A stretch of DNA of 64,000 bases from Candidatus Rhodoblastus alkanivorans. GTDB lineage: Bacteria; Pseudomonadota; Alphaproteobacteria; Rhizobiales; Beijerinckiaceae. Position 1 is the first letter of the stretch; each line of letters begins with the position of its first letter. The notes under the pieces are model-generated. The model was not told the origin of the DNA, made no database searches, and worked only from the letters and a program-made list of their open reading frames with translations. Location of the stretch: the NCBI RefSeq assembly GCF_022760755.1, contig NZ_JAIVFP010000001.1:1282001-1346000 (forward strand), in the 5' to 3' direction. This document shows, in pieces, positions 15,602-23,980 of this stretch. The position numbers and the translations under genes are program-made.

Positions 15602-16588
15602 TTACGCGGCCTGAGCGCGATGCTGCAAGCGGCGGTTTCGCATAGTCTGGCGTTTGATGTTTTCGCGTTCGAGCAGGATGGCGTCTCCGCGCCCGAACCC
15701 GAAGTAGATGTCGGCGGGCGTTAGATTGTCGAGACTTTCATGGTAGCGGCCATGATTGTAGTGGTCGACAAAGGCGGCGATCTGCTGCTCCAGTTCGCCG
15801 GGCAGGTAATAGTTTTCCAGCAGGATGCGGTTCTTGAGCGTTTGATGCCAGCGTTCGATTTTGCCCTGTGTCTGAGGGTGATAGGGCGCGCCGCGCACGT
15901 GGCTCATGCCCTTGGCCTTGAGATAATTGGCGAGGTCCTCGGCGATATAAGACGCGCCATTGTCCGACAGCAGCCGCGGCCGATGAACGACCGCGACCTG
16001 ATCGAGCTTCGCCGCCTGGAGGGCGAGATCGAGCGTCGCCGTGACGTCCTCGGCCTTCATCGTGGCGCAGAGTTTCCAGGCCACGATAAAACGCGAGTAG
16101 TCGTCGAGAATCGTCGACAGATAATACCAGCCCCAGCCGGTGATCTTGAGATACGTAAAATCGGTCTGCCATTGCTGGTTTGGCGCCGTCGTCTTGTCCT
16201 TGAACTCGTTGGCGGCCTTGATGACAATATAGGCCGGGCTGGTGATGAGGTCGTGGGCCTTGAGCAGGCGGTAGACCGAGGCCTCCGAGACAAAATACTT
16301 CGCCTCGTCGGTGAAGCGCACCGCGAGTTCGCGGGGCGAGAGCTCCGGCTGCTCCAGCGCCATGGCCACGATCGCCTGGCGCGTCTCCTCGGGAATGCGG
16401 TTCCAGTTGCGCTCAGGGCGCGACGGCCGATCGGCCAAAGCCTCGGGGCCGCCCGCTCGCAGCCGCTCGACCCAGCGGTAAAAGGTCGAACGGGGAATGC
16501 CGAGTTTTTCCAGGGTCTTCGATGCGGAAAGATGCGACTCCTCAACCAGGCGGATGATCTCGGACTTTTCGGAGGGCGAATATCTCAT
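15602..16588 (-). CDS. IS3-family transposase OrfB
   Basis: A 328-residue DDE transposase. An N-terminal HTH (SASKTLEKLGIPRSTFYRWVERL) is followed by the integrase core with catalytic Asp in WQTDFTYLKI, Asp in LLSDNGASYIAE and Glu in GKIERWHQTLKNRI. It overlaps OrfA by 4 bp, so expression is by reinitiation or frameshift. The last ~30 codons and the following terminal sequence are duplicated in inverted orientation at 17070-17239. Confidence 0.93.
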   Translation of the reverse strand: MRYSPSEKSEIIRLVEESHLSASKTLEKLGIPRSTFYRWVERLRAGGPEALADRPSRPERNWNRIPEETRQAIVAMALEQPELSPRELAVRFTDEAKYFVSEASVYRLLKAHDLITSPAYIVIKAANEFKDKTTAPNQQWQTDFTYLKITGWGWYYLSTILDDYSRFIVAWKLCATMKAEDVTATLDLALQAAKLDQVAVVHRPRLLSDNGASYIAEDLANYLKAKGMSHVRGAPYHPQTQGKIERWHQTLKNRILLENYYLPGELEQQIAAFVDHYNHGRYHESLDNLTPADIYFGFGRGDAILLERENIKRQTMRNRRLQHRAQAA

Positions 16589-16971
16589 GCCTCGTCCTCC
16601 AGGTCCTCGACCCCATCCGCGATCACGCTTTTTTTGAGCAGGCGGTTTTCGAGGGTGAGATCGGCCACGACCTCTTTCAGCGCTTGCGCCTCCCGGCGCA
16701 GCGTCTTGACCTCGTCCGAGGTGGCGGCGCGGGCCGTGTCGCCGGCCAGACGCTTTTTGCCGGCTTCAAGGAACTCCTTCGACCAGCCGTAATACATCGA
16801 GGTGGCGATGCCTTCGCGCCGGCACAGTTCGGCGATGCTTTCCTCGCCGCGCAAGCCTTCCAGCACAATGCGGATCTTGTCCTCGGCAGAGAAATGCCGC
16901 CGCGTCGCCCGACGGATATCCTTCAAAACAGCTTCTGCCGGCGCCTTCGCCGGTCCGGATTTCTGTCTCAT
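16585..16971 (-). CDS. IS3-family transposase OrfA
   Basis: A 128-residue DNA-binding subunit. The HTH is RRATRRHFSAEDKIRIVLEGLRGEESIAELCRREGIATSMYYGWSKEFLEAG, and the C-terminal leucine-zipper-like region is VKTLRREAQALKEVVADLTLENRLLKKSV. It is followed by OrfB with a 4-bp overlap. Confidence 0.93.
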   Translation of the reverse strand: MRQKSGPAKAPAEAVLKDIRRATRRHFSAEDKIRIVLEGLRGEESIAELCRREGIATSMYYGWSKEFLEAGKKRLAGDTARAATSDEVKTLRREAQALKEVVADLTLENRLLKKSVIADGVEDLEDEA

Positions 16972-17038
16972 CTTCGCTCCTTGATCAGCTATGATGAGCC
17001 AGAAATCCTCCCCTCACAAAACGACCTGTTTTGTCCCA

Positions 17039-17239
17039 CTCGCGCTGACGCCGGACAGCCGACGTCTACTTCGGGCGCGGAGACGCCATCCTGCTCGAAC
17101 GCGAAAACATCAAACGCCAGACTATGCGAAACCGCCGCTTGCAGCATCGCGCTCAGGCCGCGTAAAATCTAACCCCAGTGAGCCAGAGCCTCCGTTCCCG
17201 AGCGTCGCGAATTGTCTCAAATCTTCTGACGACGGACAA
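17039..17239 (+). mobile_element. 3' remnant of a second IS3 copy in opposite orientation
   Basis: Encodes, on the + strand, the C-terminal end of a transposase (YFGRGDAILLEREN to the stop at 17165) plus the IS terminal sequence. Positions 17070-17239 are the exact reverse complement of 15528-15697 (170 bp). Upstream of that it diverges, lacking a 6-bp repeat and carrying a frame-disrupting change, so it comes from a separate, related copy. Confidence 0.8.
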
Positions 17240-17251
17240 CCGTTGGCAATT

Positions 17252-18016
17252 TCAAATTGCGACGGCGCCGATATCTTTACCCGAAGGCAACACGCTATGC
17301 AGCGCATCAGTGCGAAACGTGAAGCTTGGCCGGATTGTATCGAGACTCAAGGCCTTGATTGTCTTGGCCGTCGGTCCGTCCCCTGTTATCGTCAGGCGAA
17401 CGGTGTTGGCCCCGCCAAACCGGACGCGACTGTCAACTTCGACGACGGTCCGCAACAGCCGCTTGTTCAGCACCGTAAATGAAACAAAGGGAATGCTGGG
17501 GACCTCCAAACCAAAACCCGGCGAATGGGTCAGAACGAATTCATTTTCGAGAGTGACCCTGATGCCGTCCGGTCGGAACGAGGTCGTGATGCCCGTCAAA
17601 TATTTTGGGTAGCCCCAGATTTCTATGCCGCCGGTCAGCGCCGCATTGGTGGTAACAGGCAGGTTGGTTACATATAACGCTGCGTCCTCTACCTTCCGCA
17701 GATCGCTCAAGAGGCTCCATAACGATGGCGAAGTCCCCGGACGCCGCGCCATAACCCCGAGACAAATTTCGTTATAGGGTCCAATTGTCGTATCGCGGTA
17801 TTCAAAAAGGATCAGCAGAACGATAACGCGGCCGAGTACGACAAGCGGCTCAAGTGGCAGGTTTCCCAGCACCGACTTGGCGACAGCGGGGTCTATGCGA
17901 TACCCAATAAGCAGCATGGAGCCATCACGGTAAAGCACTGGAAGGCCAACCGGTCCAGCCGAAGTCGCAAAAGGCATTTGCTTAACGTCCGCGAAAATAT
18001 CTTTGCCGCTCATCAT
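17252..18016 (-). CDS. Acetoacetate decarboxylase-family protein
   Basis: A 254-residue member of the ADC fold. It carries YNEICLGVMAR, equivalent to the YxE region of the active site, and GGIEIWGYPKYLTGI, in which the Lys after GYP matches the Schiff-base lysine. Decarboxylation of a beta-keto acid, or a related aldolase/dehydratase reaction as in ADC-like subfamilies, is possible; the substrate is unknown. The stop lies 13 bp from the IS3 remnant, but the C-terminus looks natural. It is island cargo, followed upstream by a GYD protein gene on the same strand. Confidence 0.85.
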   Translation of the reverse strand: MMSGKDIFADVKQMPFATSAGPVGLPVLYRDGSMLLIGYRIDPAVAKSVLGNLPLEPLVVLGRVIVLLILFEYRDTTIGPYNEICLGVMARRPGTSPSLWSLLSDLRKVEDAALYVTNLPVTTNAALTGGIEIWGYPKYLTGITTSFRPDGIRVTLENEFVLTHSPGFGLEVPSIPFVSFTVLNKRLLRTVVEVDSRVRFGGANTVRLTITGDGPTAKTIKALSLDTIRPSFTFRTDALHSVLPSGKDIGAVAI

Positions 18017-18240
18017 ACGTCTCCCAAAGCGGTCTCAACGGGGAAAGATTGCGCCTGTTTCCTCACCACGCGCATGTTCGAAGACTTGCTTCGCTTGCTG
18101 GAGCCATCGAGCAAGGCCCGCTTCGGGCCGACTGGCGGCCTTCGCGGTGACACGGGATGACGGAGGCTTCTGGCGGGAACCAGACCTTCTTTCATCCGCC
18201 GACCGATGGGCGGCTTGCAGGCCGCCCATAAGAGGATTTG

Positions 18241-18533
18241 TTATCCCAGCGACTTCATGATTTCGCGATACTCAGTTTCAGGAAACGCCTTGAGGGTCTT
18301 GCCCCTTACCGCACCCGCCATCGAAAGCCGCAACATAAACTGCCCTGCCGCCTTGTCGTCAGGAAATTCACTGATTGCAACCATGTCGTATTCGCCCATG
18401 GTCATGAAAAATTGTTTCATTTCTCCACCAAGTTGCTTTGCGAGAGCTTTGGCTGCATCAAGACGCTCGGGCGAATGATTAATTTCGCGCAGTCCGTGTT
18501 CCGTCCAATTCATGGCGGTGATATATGTAGACA
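18241..18533 (-). CDS. GYD-domain protein
   Basis: A 97-residue dimeric alpha/beta-barrel type protein of the GYD family (MSTYITAMNWTEHGLREI..., GGEMKQFFMTMGEYDMVAISEFPDDKAAGQFML, then LKAFPETEYREIMKSL). The eponymous segment reads GEYD here. Its biochemical role is not established. GGAGG upstream fixes ATG 18533. It probably shares a transcript with the acetoacetate decarboxylase-like gene 224 bp downstream. Confidence 0.88.
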
Positions 18534-18891
18534 TAGACTCCTCCCACATTTTAAAACTTAGGCTCATAACAGCTAATGTGAAGCGCATTTAAACGGAGAC
18601 ATCTCCTGTCTATTCTTTAAATTAATGCCTTCGGTTGGCCAGAGACGTCTCGCGCTCTGAATATACAACTCTGAAGCTTGTATACGGAACACGATTCCGT
18701 GATAGCCACGCCAATCGCAAACTTCATCCATCCAATTTTACGCCCAGCATCAAGGTTATTGGATACGGCGCGACCTTAAACCGACCCACGAACAGATCGA
18801 CGCCAAATCATAACTATAAAACATCGTGATCTAATTTAATTTCAGATGCTCACCGCATTGATAAATAATATTTTATGCGGACGAGCTTAAA
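18534..18891. other. AT-rich intergenic region
   Basis: No gene supported. The composition drops to AT-rich (for example AATTTAATTTCAG and AATAATATTTTATG near 18830-18880), consistent with promoters for both flanking genes and with foreign origin. Confidence 0.5.
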
Positions 18892-19269
18892 ATGATTGCG
18901 AATGAAATATACGAGGAACGAAAACCACAGCACCGAGAAACAAAAACGTCCTTCACCGACTGGTTTATCGGCACCTACGCGCGCGCCAAGGAAACCCTCG
19001 CGTTGATAAACGATACAGAGTCCGTCCTGATCCAATTCTGGATCGCGCGGTTCACCGACCGCGAGAGCCAAATTGCTTTCGTTCTCGTTTGGCCAAACGC
19101 GCGGATGGTCGAGGACCCGGACGGGCGGATCGTATGGATTTTGCCCGATAACCTCGTTTCCCGCCAATTTCTGCTGAATCGAGGGGGCGTCGAATTGACG
19201 GAATGCGTTGAGATCACCTTCTCATCGCGCCAGACGCGGGCGGCTTTCCTTGCTCACACAGACGACTGA
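18892..19269 (+). CDS. Hypothetical protein
   Basis: A 125-residue soluble protein of unrecognised family. The middle reads like a beta-rich domain (SVLIQFWIARFTDRESQIAFVLVWPNARMVEDPDGRIVWILPDNL), with no catalytic motif or membrane span. Its stop overlaps the start region of the next small frame. Because it lies in the island among AT-rich spacers and is GC-normal itself, it was probably acquired as a unit with the small gene downstream. Confidence 0.55.
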   Translation: MIANEIYEERKPQHRETKTSFTDWFIGTYARAKETLALINDTESVLIQFWIARFTDRESQIAFVLVWPNARMVEDPDGRIVWILPDNLVSRQFLLNRGGVELTECVEITFSSRQTRAAFLAHTDD

Positions 19270-19334
19270 TGGCGACCTTGACTCCAAGGCGGCATAATGT
19301 TCCATTTATGTTCTCGTGCAGATGGAGCGGAATC

Positions 19335-19553
19335 ATGTCGGCAGCGTCCGAGCGAGAACACGTGGCCGACGCCACGGATGAAGAGATTGATGCAATCGTC
19401 GCTGAGTTTGGTGGCGACGCGAGGCAGGCTATCAGGGCGCTCCTTCACGACCTGACGCAGATCGCCTTGGACGCCGAGGCAGCCGTCTCACGCGGCTATG
19501 TCCGGGGAAATCTCCTGCCTTTCAAGCTTCGTGGGTCTGCCGATCCGTCATGA
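19335..19553 (+). CDS. Small hypothetical acidic protein
   Basis: A 72-residue all-helical, acidic protein (ATDEEIDAIVAEFGGDARQAIRALLHDLTQIALDAEAAVSRGYVRG). GGAGCGGA precedes ATG 19335; a start at 19269 would overlap the previous gene but has no ribosome site. No family recognised. Small helical proteins of this kind recur in alphaproteobacterial mobile regions. Confidence 0.6.
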   Translation: MSAASEREHVADATDEEIDAIVAEFGGDARQAIRALLHDLTQIALDAEAAVSRGYVRGNLLPFKLRGSADPS

Positions 19554-19644
19554 ACAGTCGGCCTCGTCGGGCGGCGCTATCGCAATCAGCGTTGGCCAAC
19601 TTGCGGATGAACTCCAAGAAATTGTCGAAGTGCTGAAGCGTTGA
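19498..19644 (+). CDS. Possible very small overlapping protein
   Basis: A 48-codon frame overlapping the end of the preceding gene by 56 bp. Its C-terminal half (GAIAISVGQLADELQEIVEVLKR) reads as a natural amphipathic helix, but the N-terminal half does not and no ribosome site is evident. It may be the frame-shifted 3' end of a once longer gene. Confidence 0.25.
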   Translation: MSGEISCLSSFVGLPIRHEQSASSGGAIAISVGQLADELQEIVEVLKR

Positions 19645-20311
19645 TCGGCGGGCCTTTTGGGCATTTGACGTCCAGAAGTTCCGGAAATGGGCGCTTCGTC
19701 ACGCCGAAACTGTTGCTTAGGATTTTGGCGCATCGGCGCAGTGAAGCGGGGCGTCACGTAGATAATAGGCGCGAAGTAAAAATAGACGTAGCATCTCAAA
19801 AATAATATTGAGGCACAATATGACCATCTTATATGATAAATAATACTACAAAACATAACCGACACGGATTTACAGCGGCCATCCTGCCGCGAAACTGCAC
19901 CGGGACATTTAGGCAAGGACAGATAACGCTGTCAGCCGCCAGACCGGGAGCAATGAGATAGTCGGATCGCACGGGCGGAATCGAGACAAACTCCAAATGC
20001 GGGTGTCTCCCTAAACGGCCCCCGTCTCACGCGGATCGCGATTGAGAAAAAGGCACTACCATAAAAGAGTAGCATTCGGTCCTGACGATTGGACCATGCT
20101 ACCAGATGTGAAGTCGTTAGACTGGCTTTCTCATCTGAGCTTTCATTTCCACAAAATTTTAATAACCGTTTGCCAGAGAAATCTGGCGGGATACGTCGCT
20201 ACATGCTGGTCAAGGGAAACCGTCAGCAGTGGATAAAACCACTACGTGACGAAGTCTACGATTGCCATTCGGGACGTTTGGACCCAAGGTCAACCAATAA
20301 AGCAATATCAT

Positions 20312-20364
20312 CCTCCCTTTCGATAAGACCTATTTCTTTTCTTCATTGTCTTATCGAAGGGGGG
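20312..20364. repeat. Long stem-loop in non-coding DNA
   Basis: TTCGATAAGAC (20319-20329) and GTCTTATCGAA (20348-20358) pair perfectly around an 18-base loop; CCTCCCT and GGGGGG extend the stem by about six more pairs with G-T wobbles. It could be a terminator, a protein-binding site or part of a structured RNA. Confidence 0.55.
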
Positions 20365-20479
20365 ATAAAGCGATAGGCACTTCGAACGATTACCACAAGT
20401 GTTTCGAATATAAATTGCCTGAAGGCTTTCAAAAATTGCTGTTCAAATTTCGAGAAAAAAACATTTCCGAAAGGAGCGA

Positions 20480-20548
20480 AATTGGTCTTTCGAGCGAAGT
20501 GAGAAAGCCAATTGAGTGAGTGAGGAAATAGGACTTGCCGAAGGCAAG
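20480..20548. repeat. Two adjacent short stem-loops
   Basis: AATTGGTCTTTC (from 20480) pairs, with one bulge, with GAAAGCCAATT (20503-20513). CTTGCC (20534-20539) pairs with GGCAAG (20543-20548). AGGAAA and TTTCTTCCT further out could close the second. They form one structured block with the hairpin 130 bp upstream. Confidence 0.4.
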
Positions 20549-20640
20549 GCCTCGAAAGGTTTCTTCCTATACATTAATGGATATTTGCGTCCTTTTTTCA
20601 GATTGAATGAGCGTGAATACGCGTTGCGTAGTTCTCCTTT

Positions 20641-21482
20641 AGGGTTCAGACCCATAAAATGGTTGGCATGATCGCGGCGTTGTGATTCACGGATTCCGAG
20701 AGGAATCGCTGATGAATCGGGATCAATTTTGGCTGACGGACACTCAGTTTCTGAAGATTGCGCCGCATCTTCCCACGGATACGCGCGGCAAGCCGCGAGT
20801 TGATGATCTGCGCGTCATAAGTGGGATCGTCCATGTGTTGAAATCAGGCGGCCGTTGGATCGACGCGCCGCCCGAATATGGGCCGAAGAAAACGCTCTAC
20901 AACCGCTATGTGCGCTGGGCCGCCAAGGGCGTCTGGTCCGATCTGTTCCAGGCGCTTGCCCAAGCCGGCGATCCGCCCACCGAGGTTCTTATCGACTCCT
21001 CCGCCGTGAAGGCGCATCGCTCGGCCTCGGGCGGAAAAGGGGGGAGAAAAATCAGGCCATCGGTCGCTCGCGCGGCGGACGCACGACGAAAATCCACGCG
21101 CTGACCGATGCGCACTGCCGGCCGCTCGCCTTCATCCTCACGGGCGGCCAGGTCGCCGACTGCACAGCGGGCGCGGCGCTGCTTGCGAGGCTTCCGGACT
21201 GCGAAATCCTGCATGGCGACAAGGGTTATGACACGAATGCGATCCGAAGGCAGGTCGAAGAGCGCGGCGCAATGCCGAACATTCCGCCGAAGGCCAATCG
21301 CAAATGGAAAAATTGCTTCTCGCCCTTCCTCTATCGAAACCGGAACGCCATTGAGCGAATGTTCTGCCGACTGAAGGACTTCCGGCGCGTGGCGACGCGC
21401 TACGACCGAAACGCCACGAATTTTCTCGCCGCCGTTTGCATCGCCGCCGCCGTCAGCTACTGGTTATGTGTCTGGACCCTAA
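20641..21482 (+). mobile_element. IS5-family (IS427-group) insertion sequence
   Basis: About 0.84 kb. The ends are near-perfect inverted repeats: TTAGGGTTCAGACCCATAA at 20639-20657 and the complement of 21464-21482, with 2 mismatches in 19. TA/TTA at both margins would suit the short target duplication of this group. It contains a transposase split over two frames. Confidence 0.82.
20712..21104 (+). CDS. IS427-group transposase, first frame
   Basis: Starts MNRDQFWLTDTQFLKIAPHLP and carries the DUF4096-type N-terminal domain (SGIVHVLKSGGRWIDAPPEYGPKKTLYNRYVRWAAKGVW) and the first catalytic Asp in EVLIDSSAVKAHRSASG. After the A- and G-runs near 21030-21052 the protein continues in another frame, so a programmed frameshift is expected to make the full enzyme. 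Confidence 0.88.
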   Translation: MNRDQFWLTDTQFLKIAPHLPTDTRGKPRVDDLRVISGIVHVLKSGGRWIDAPPEYGPKKTLYNRYVRWAAKGVWSDLFQALAQAGDPPTEVLIDSSAVKAHRSASGGKGGRKIRPSVARAADARRKSTR

Positions 21483-21486
21483 TGTG
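21030..21486 (+). CDS. IS427-group transposase, second frame
   Basis: Entered by frameshift at GGAAAAGGGGGGAGAAAAA. It carries GRSRGGRTTKIHALTDAHCRPLAFILTGGQVAD, the second Asp in LHGDKGYDTNAIRR, and the Glu in NRNAIERMFCRLKDFRRVATRYD. The open frame runs past the IS end into the antisense of the SRAP gene (to 21637), so its 3' limit is set by the element, not by a native stop. Confidence 0.82.
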
Positions 21487-21507
21487 TTCGACCAAGGCCG
21501 CGCCAAT

Positions 21508-22170
21508 TTACGATTCGACATCGGAATCCTGCCGTGCTCCTTTCGAGACAATTTGCAGCCCGCCATCCGCAAGCGGTCTCTGCAACGCCTTGGCTTCTGA
21601 CATCGGCGCCCTGAGCCAGATATCCACTTCCTCGTAGGTGGTCAGGATCACTGGCATGGCCTTCGGATGAATTGGCGCGATGTCCGCATTCGCTTCGGTG
21701 GTCAAAAAGGCGAAAATGTCAGCGGTGACTTCGCCTTCCTTGGCCTTGCGCACTGATGTCCAGTTTGTCCAGATTCCCGCGAAGGCTGCCAGCGGGCGGC
21801 TATCGTCGAGCGCGAACCAGACGGGGACCTTTTTGCCGTCGGGGCCAGCCTCATATTCCGAAAAGGAGGTGAAGGGCACGATGCAGCGGCATTCGACGCC
21901 CAGCCATCGACGCCAGTGCGGCGACGCGATATTCCGGACGTTGGTGACGCCCGGATCGGCCGTCCGGCCCTTGAGCGCGAAAACCGGCGACGGCATCCCC
22001 CACCGCGCCATCGTCAATTCGCGGTCGCCGTCAGCCACGCGGACGATAGGCGCGGGATAGTCCGGGAAGATGCCCGTCATTGACGGCAGGTTGCCGGTCA
22101 GGTCGCGGGTGACGCGGAATGTCGCTCGGACCGCCGCTTGCGGCTTCGTCATTGAATACAGGTTGCACAT
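21508..22170 (-). CDS. SRAP-domain protein (HMCES/YedK-type)
   Basis: A 220-residue protein starting Met-Cys (MCNLYSMTK); Cys2 becomes the N-terminal nucleophile that crosslinks abasic sites in single-stranded DNA. Other hallmarks are NVRNIASPHWRRWLG, RCIVPFTSFSEYE with its catalytic Glu, WFALDDSRPLAAFAGIW, and the His in PIHPKAMPVIL. ATG 22170 is chosen so that Cys is residue 2; the frame extends two codons upstream. SRAP genes are common on phages and islands. The IS427-group element sits just beyond its 3' end. Confidence 0.93.
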   Translation of the reverse strand: MCNLYSMTKPQAAVRATFRVTRDLTGNLPSMTGIFPDYPAPIVRVADGDRELTMARWGMPSPVFALKGRTADPGVTNVRNIASPHWRRWLGVECRCIVPFTSFSEYEAGPDGKKVPVWFALDDSRPLAAFAGIWTNWTSVRKAKEGEVTADIFAFLTTEANADIAPIHPKAMPVILTTYEEVDIWLRAPMSEAKALQRPLADGGLQIVSKGARQDSDVES

Positions 22171-22261
22171 CGGCAAATTATGGAGGGCGAAGCGGCTGGC
22201 GGCAAACTGCCATCGCTTTCCACCGCGCTTCGGGAAACGCCGCCGCGAAGGATCAGCGAAT

Positions 22262-22654
22262 ATGTCGCCCCTGACGATTTTTCTCGGGAAGTTCCTCGGC
22301 CTTAGCTACCTCATCACCTGCGTCGTTTGCATGGCCCGGCCCAAGGCGACCTTGGACGCGGCCAATTCGATGGCCGAGGATTCCGGCCTGCTGCTGATGT
22401 CGGGCATCTTCACAATGGCCGCTGGGGTCGCGGTGGTGATTGGCCACAATGTCTGGTCGGGCGGCGCCCTGCCAATTGCCGTGACGGTGCTGGGATGGCT
22501 GATGCTCATCAAGGGCGTCGTCCTAATGGCGATGCCGCCCCGGTTGCTGATCGCCTCATACAGATTCCTAAACTCTCCAGCGCGCTTTCGCCTCCTCATG
22601 ATCCCGGCCACGATTTTCGGCGCATGGGTGGCGGTGGTGGCGTTCATCGGCTGA
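22262..22654 (+). CDS. Small integral membrane protein
   Basis: A 130-residue protein with about four hydrophobic segments (residues 4-23, 44-63, 69-90 and 105-128) and few charges. No family motif is recognised. It is divergent from the SRAP gene with about 90 bp between starts, so the two may share a bidirectional promoter. Confidence 0.65.
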   Translation: MSPLTIFLGKFLGLSYLITCVVCMARPKATLDAANSMAEDSGLLLMSGIFTMAAGVAVVIGHNVWSGGALPIAVTVLGWLMLIKGVVLMAMPPRLLIASYRFLNSPARFRLLMIPATIFGAWVAVVAFIG

Positions 22655-22680
22655 ATCAAACCGCCGCGCCGACGCGGCGA

Positions 22681-22923
22681 TTAGGCCGCAATCGTTTCGC
22701 GACGTCGGTCATCTTGCTTATTGATCTCTTCGCGCAAGCACATCTCATAAAACTCAAGAGCTATCAACGTGCTGATGAACGCCTCAAGCGTATTTTCCGC
22801 ACACTCAGTCCGACAGCCTGCGCGTCTAAGATCGGCAACAATTATGCGCCACTCCGCAATAACATTCTTCATCCAAATTATGTGCCCAGCGGCCACGTCA
22901 ATATTATTTTGCAGATCGCACAT
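22681..22923 (-). CDS. Small hypothetical helical protein
   Basis: An 80-residue protein (MCDLQNNIDVAAGHIIWMKNVIAEWRIIVADLRRAGCRTECAENTLEAFISTLIALEFYEM) predicted all-helical, with three internal Cys residues after the start region. GGGGAGGA lies six bases before ATG 22923, so translation is likely. No known family; it is convergent with the membrane protein gene. Confidence 0.65.
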   Translation of the reverse strand: MCDLQNNIDVAAGHIIWMKNVIAEWRIIVADLRRAGCRTECAENTLEAFISTLIALEFYEMCLREEINKQDDRRRETIAA

Positions 22924-23055
22924 GAGCGGTCCTCCCCGACCATTTTGGTTGTTTTTGATTTTCTTATTTTTATCTTATATTATTGATCGGATGGCAAAAT
23001 TCAAGCTGTTGAAACTACCGAGGCCCCGCTCCCAACCGCCCCAACGACGCCGCGA

Positions 23056-23658
23056 TCAGGCCATCTTTCGAACGAAATCCTCAATGGCGCCAAGAACGCC
23101 GAGGTCCACGTTCTCCTGCGTGATGCCGCGCGCCTTGAGCGCCGTCTTCGAAACCAGCAGCGAATGGTCGCCGCCCTCGACAACGTGAATGTTGGTTGGC
23201 GCCGACATGCGCCCACGCACGTCCTCAAAGATTTGCAGCGGACAGAGATGGTCACGCGTCCCTTGAACGAACATCGCGGGAGTCGTGAGTTCGAGCAGCA
23301 CCTGATCGCGCAGCTTGGACACATCGCCGCCACCGCATAGCGGGTAGCCGAGGCAGACGACCGCCGCCACCTTCTCGACGAGTGCGACGTGACAACCGAC
23401 GCGCCCACCCATGCTCTTCCCGACAAGGATGATCGGCCCGGCGTGATTTTGCCGCAAGGCATGGAGAGCGGCGCGATGGGCCTCGATCAGATGCGGCAGG
23501 CGGTCCGGACTTTTCCGACCCTCGATCATATAGGGATAGTCGAACGGGTGGACTGATCCGAACCTGCCCAACAGACGCGCGAACATCTGCATGCGCGGGT
23601 GCGACGATGGCGCCCCGGCGCCGGGAGCGAGCAGGAAGGCAATGTTTTGGCCCGGCAT
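23056..23658 (-). CDS. Alpha/beta-hydrolase (KANL3/Tex30-like)
   Basis: A 200-residue compact hydrolase. The oxyanion segment is FLLAPGAGAPSSHPRM, the nucleophile elbow GKSMGGR (Ser), the acid region is in PAMFVQGTRDHLCP and the catalytic His in VEGGDHSLLV. All three triad residues are in place. Family members are soluble hydrolases or acyltransferases of unclear substrate. Start ATG 23658. Island cargo. Confidence 0.88.
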   Translation of the reverse strand: MPGQNIAFLLAPGAGAPSSHPRMQMFARLLGRFGSVHPFDYPYMIEGRKSPDRLPHLIEAHRAALHALRQNHAGPIILVGKSMGGRVGCHVALVEKVAAVVCLGYPLCGGGDVSKLRDQVLLELTTPAMFVQGTRDHLCPLQIFEDVRGRMSAPTNIHVVEGGDHSLLVSKTALKARGITQENVDLGVLGAIEDFVRKMA

Positions 23659-23773
23659 CTGGAAATGATTTGACCTCTCGCCTTGCTCCCGGTTTCATCA
23701 GACACCTACTCTGAGTGCTCACGGAACCGGCGGCAACCCAGGCGGGTTAACAACAAGCGCGGGGAACGATCCG

Positions 23774-23980
23774 ATGACGGTCATCCATGACTTGGTCGAG
23801 GACTGGATACAAATCCGCTCGACGCTTCAGCGGCAACTCAAAATGCTCCAATCCGGGGAAGCGTCGTCCGAATCTTATATTTCCGAAAACGAGAAGACGG
23901 CGACAATCAACCGGATCAAGGGGTGCATCGAAGAAATGAACGCGCTCTTGAAGGAGCACGCGCGGGTCCATCAACTTTGA
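23774..23980 (+). CDS. Small coiled-coil protein
   Basis: A 68-residue protein made of two amphipathic helices (IHDLVEDWIQIRSTLQRQLKMLQSGE and NEKTATINRIKGCIEEMNALLKEHARVH). No known family. A decayed copy of its second half lies about 1 kb downstream (24892-24944), so the gene was duplicated within the island. Confidence 0.65.
   Translation: MTVIHDLVEDWIQIRSTLQRQLKMLQSGEASSESYISENEKTATINRIKGCIEEMNALLKEHARVHQL

Larger units (their letters stand above)
15528..17038 (-). mobile_element. IS3-family insertion sequence
   Basis: About 1.5 kb with two overlapping transposase frames reading leftward. The upstream end near 17038 starts TGGGACAAAACAGG. The downstream end is either TGAGACAATTCG at 15548 or the outer TTGTCCGTCGTC at 15528; the outer limit is favoured because the same sequence bounds the inverted partial copy at 17239. 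It interrupts the island integrase. Confidence 0.75.
19645..20638. other. Gene-poor AT-rich stretch with strong secondary structure
   Basis: About 1 kb without a convincing gene; the open frames here overlap one another and lack ribosome sites. It does hold several inverted repeats, listed separately: a long hairpin at 20312-20364 and two shorter ones at 20480-20513 and 20534-20548. A small stem GCCAGA-gaaa-TCTGGC lies near 20172-20187. Confidence 0.5.

Noticed and set aside
19548-19916. A 122-codon minus-strand frame
   Set aside because: No ribosome site, odd composition, and it crosses an AT-rich non-coding zone.
20042-20376. Two overlapping frames that might encode a mobilisation protein
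   Set aside because: No motif could be recognised and both frames lack ribosome sites; the region is better described by its hairpins.
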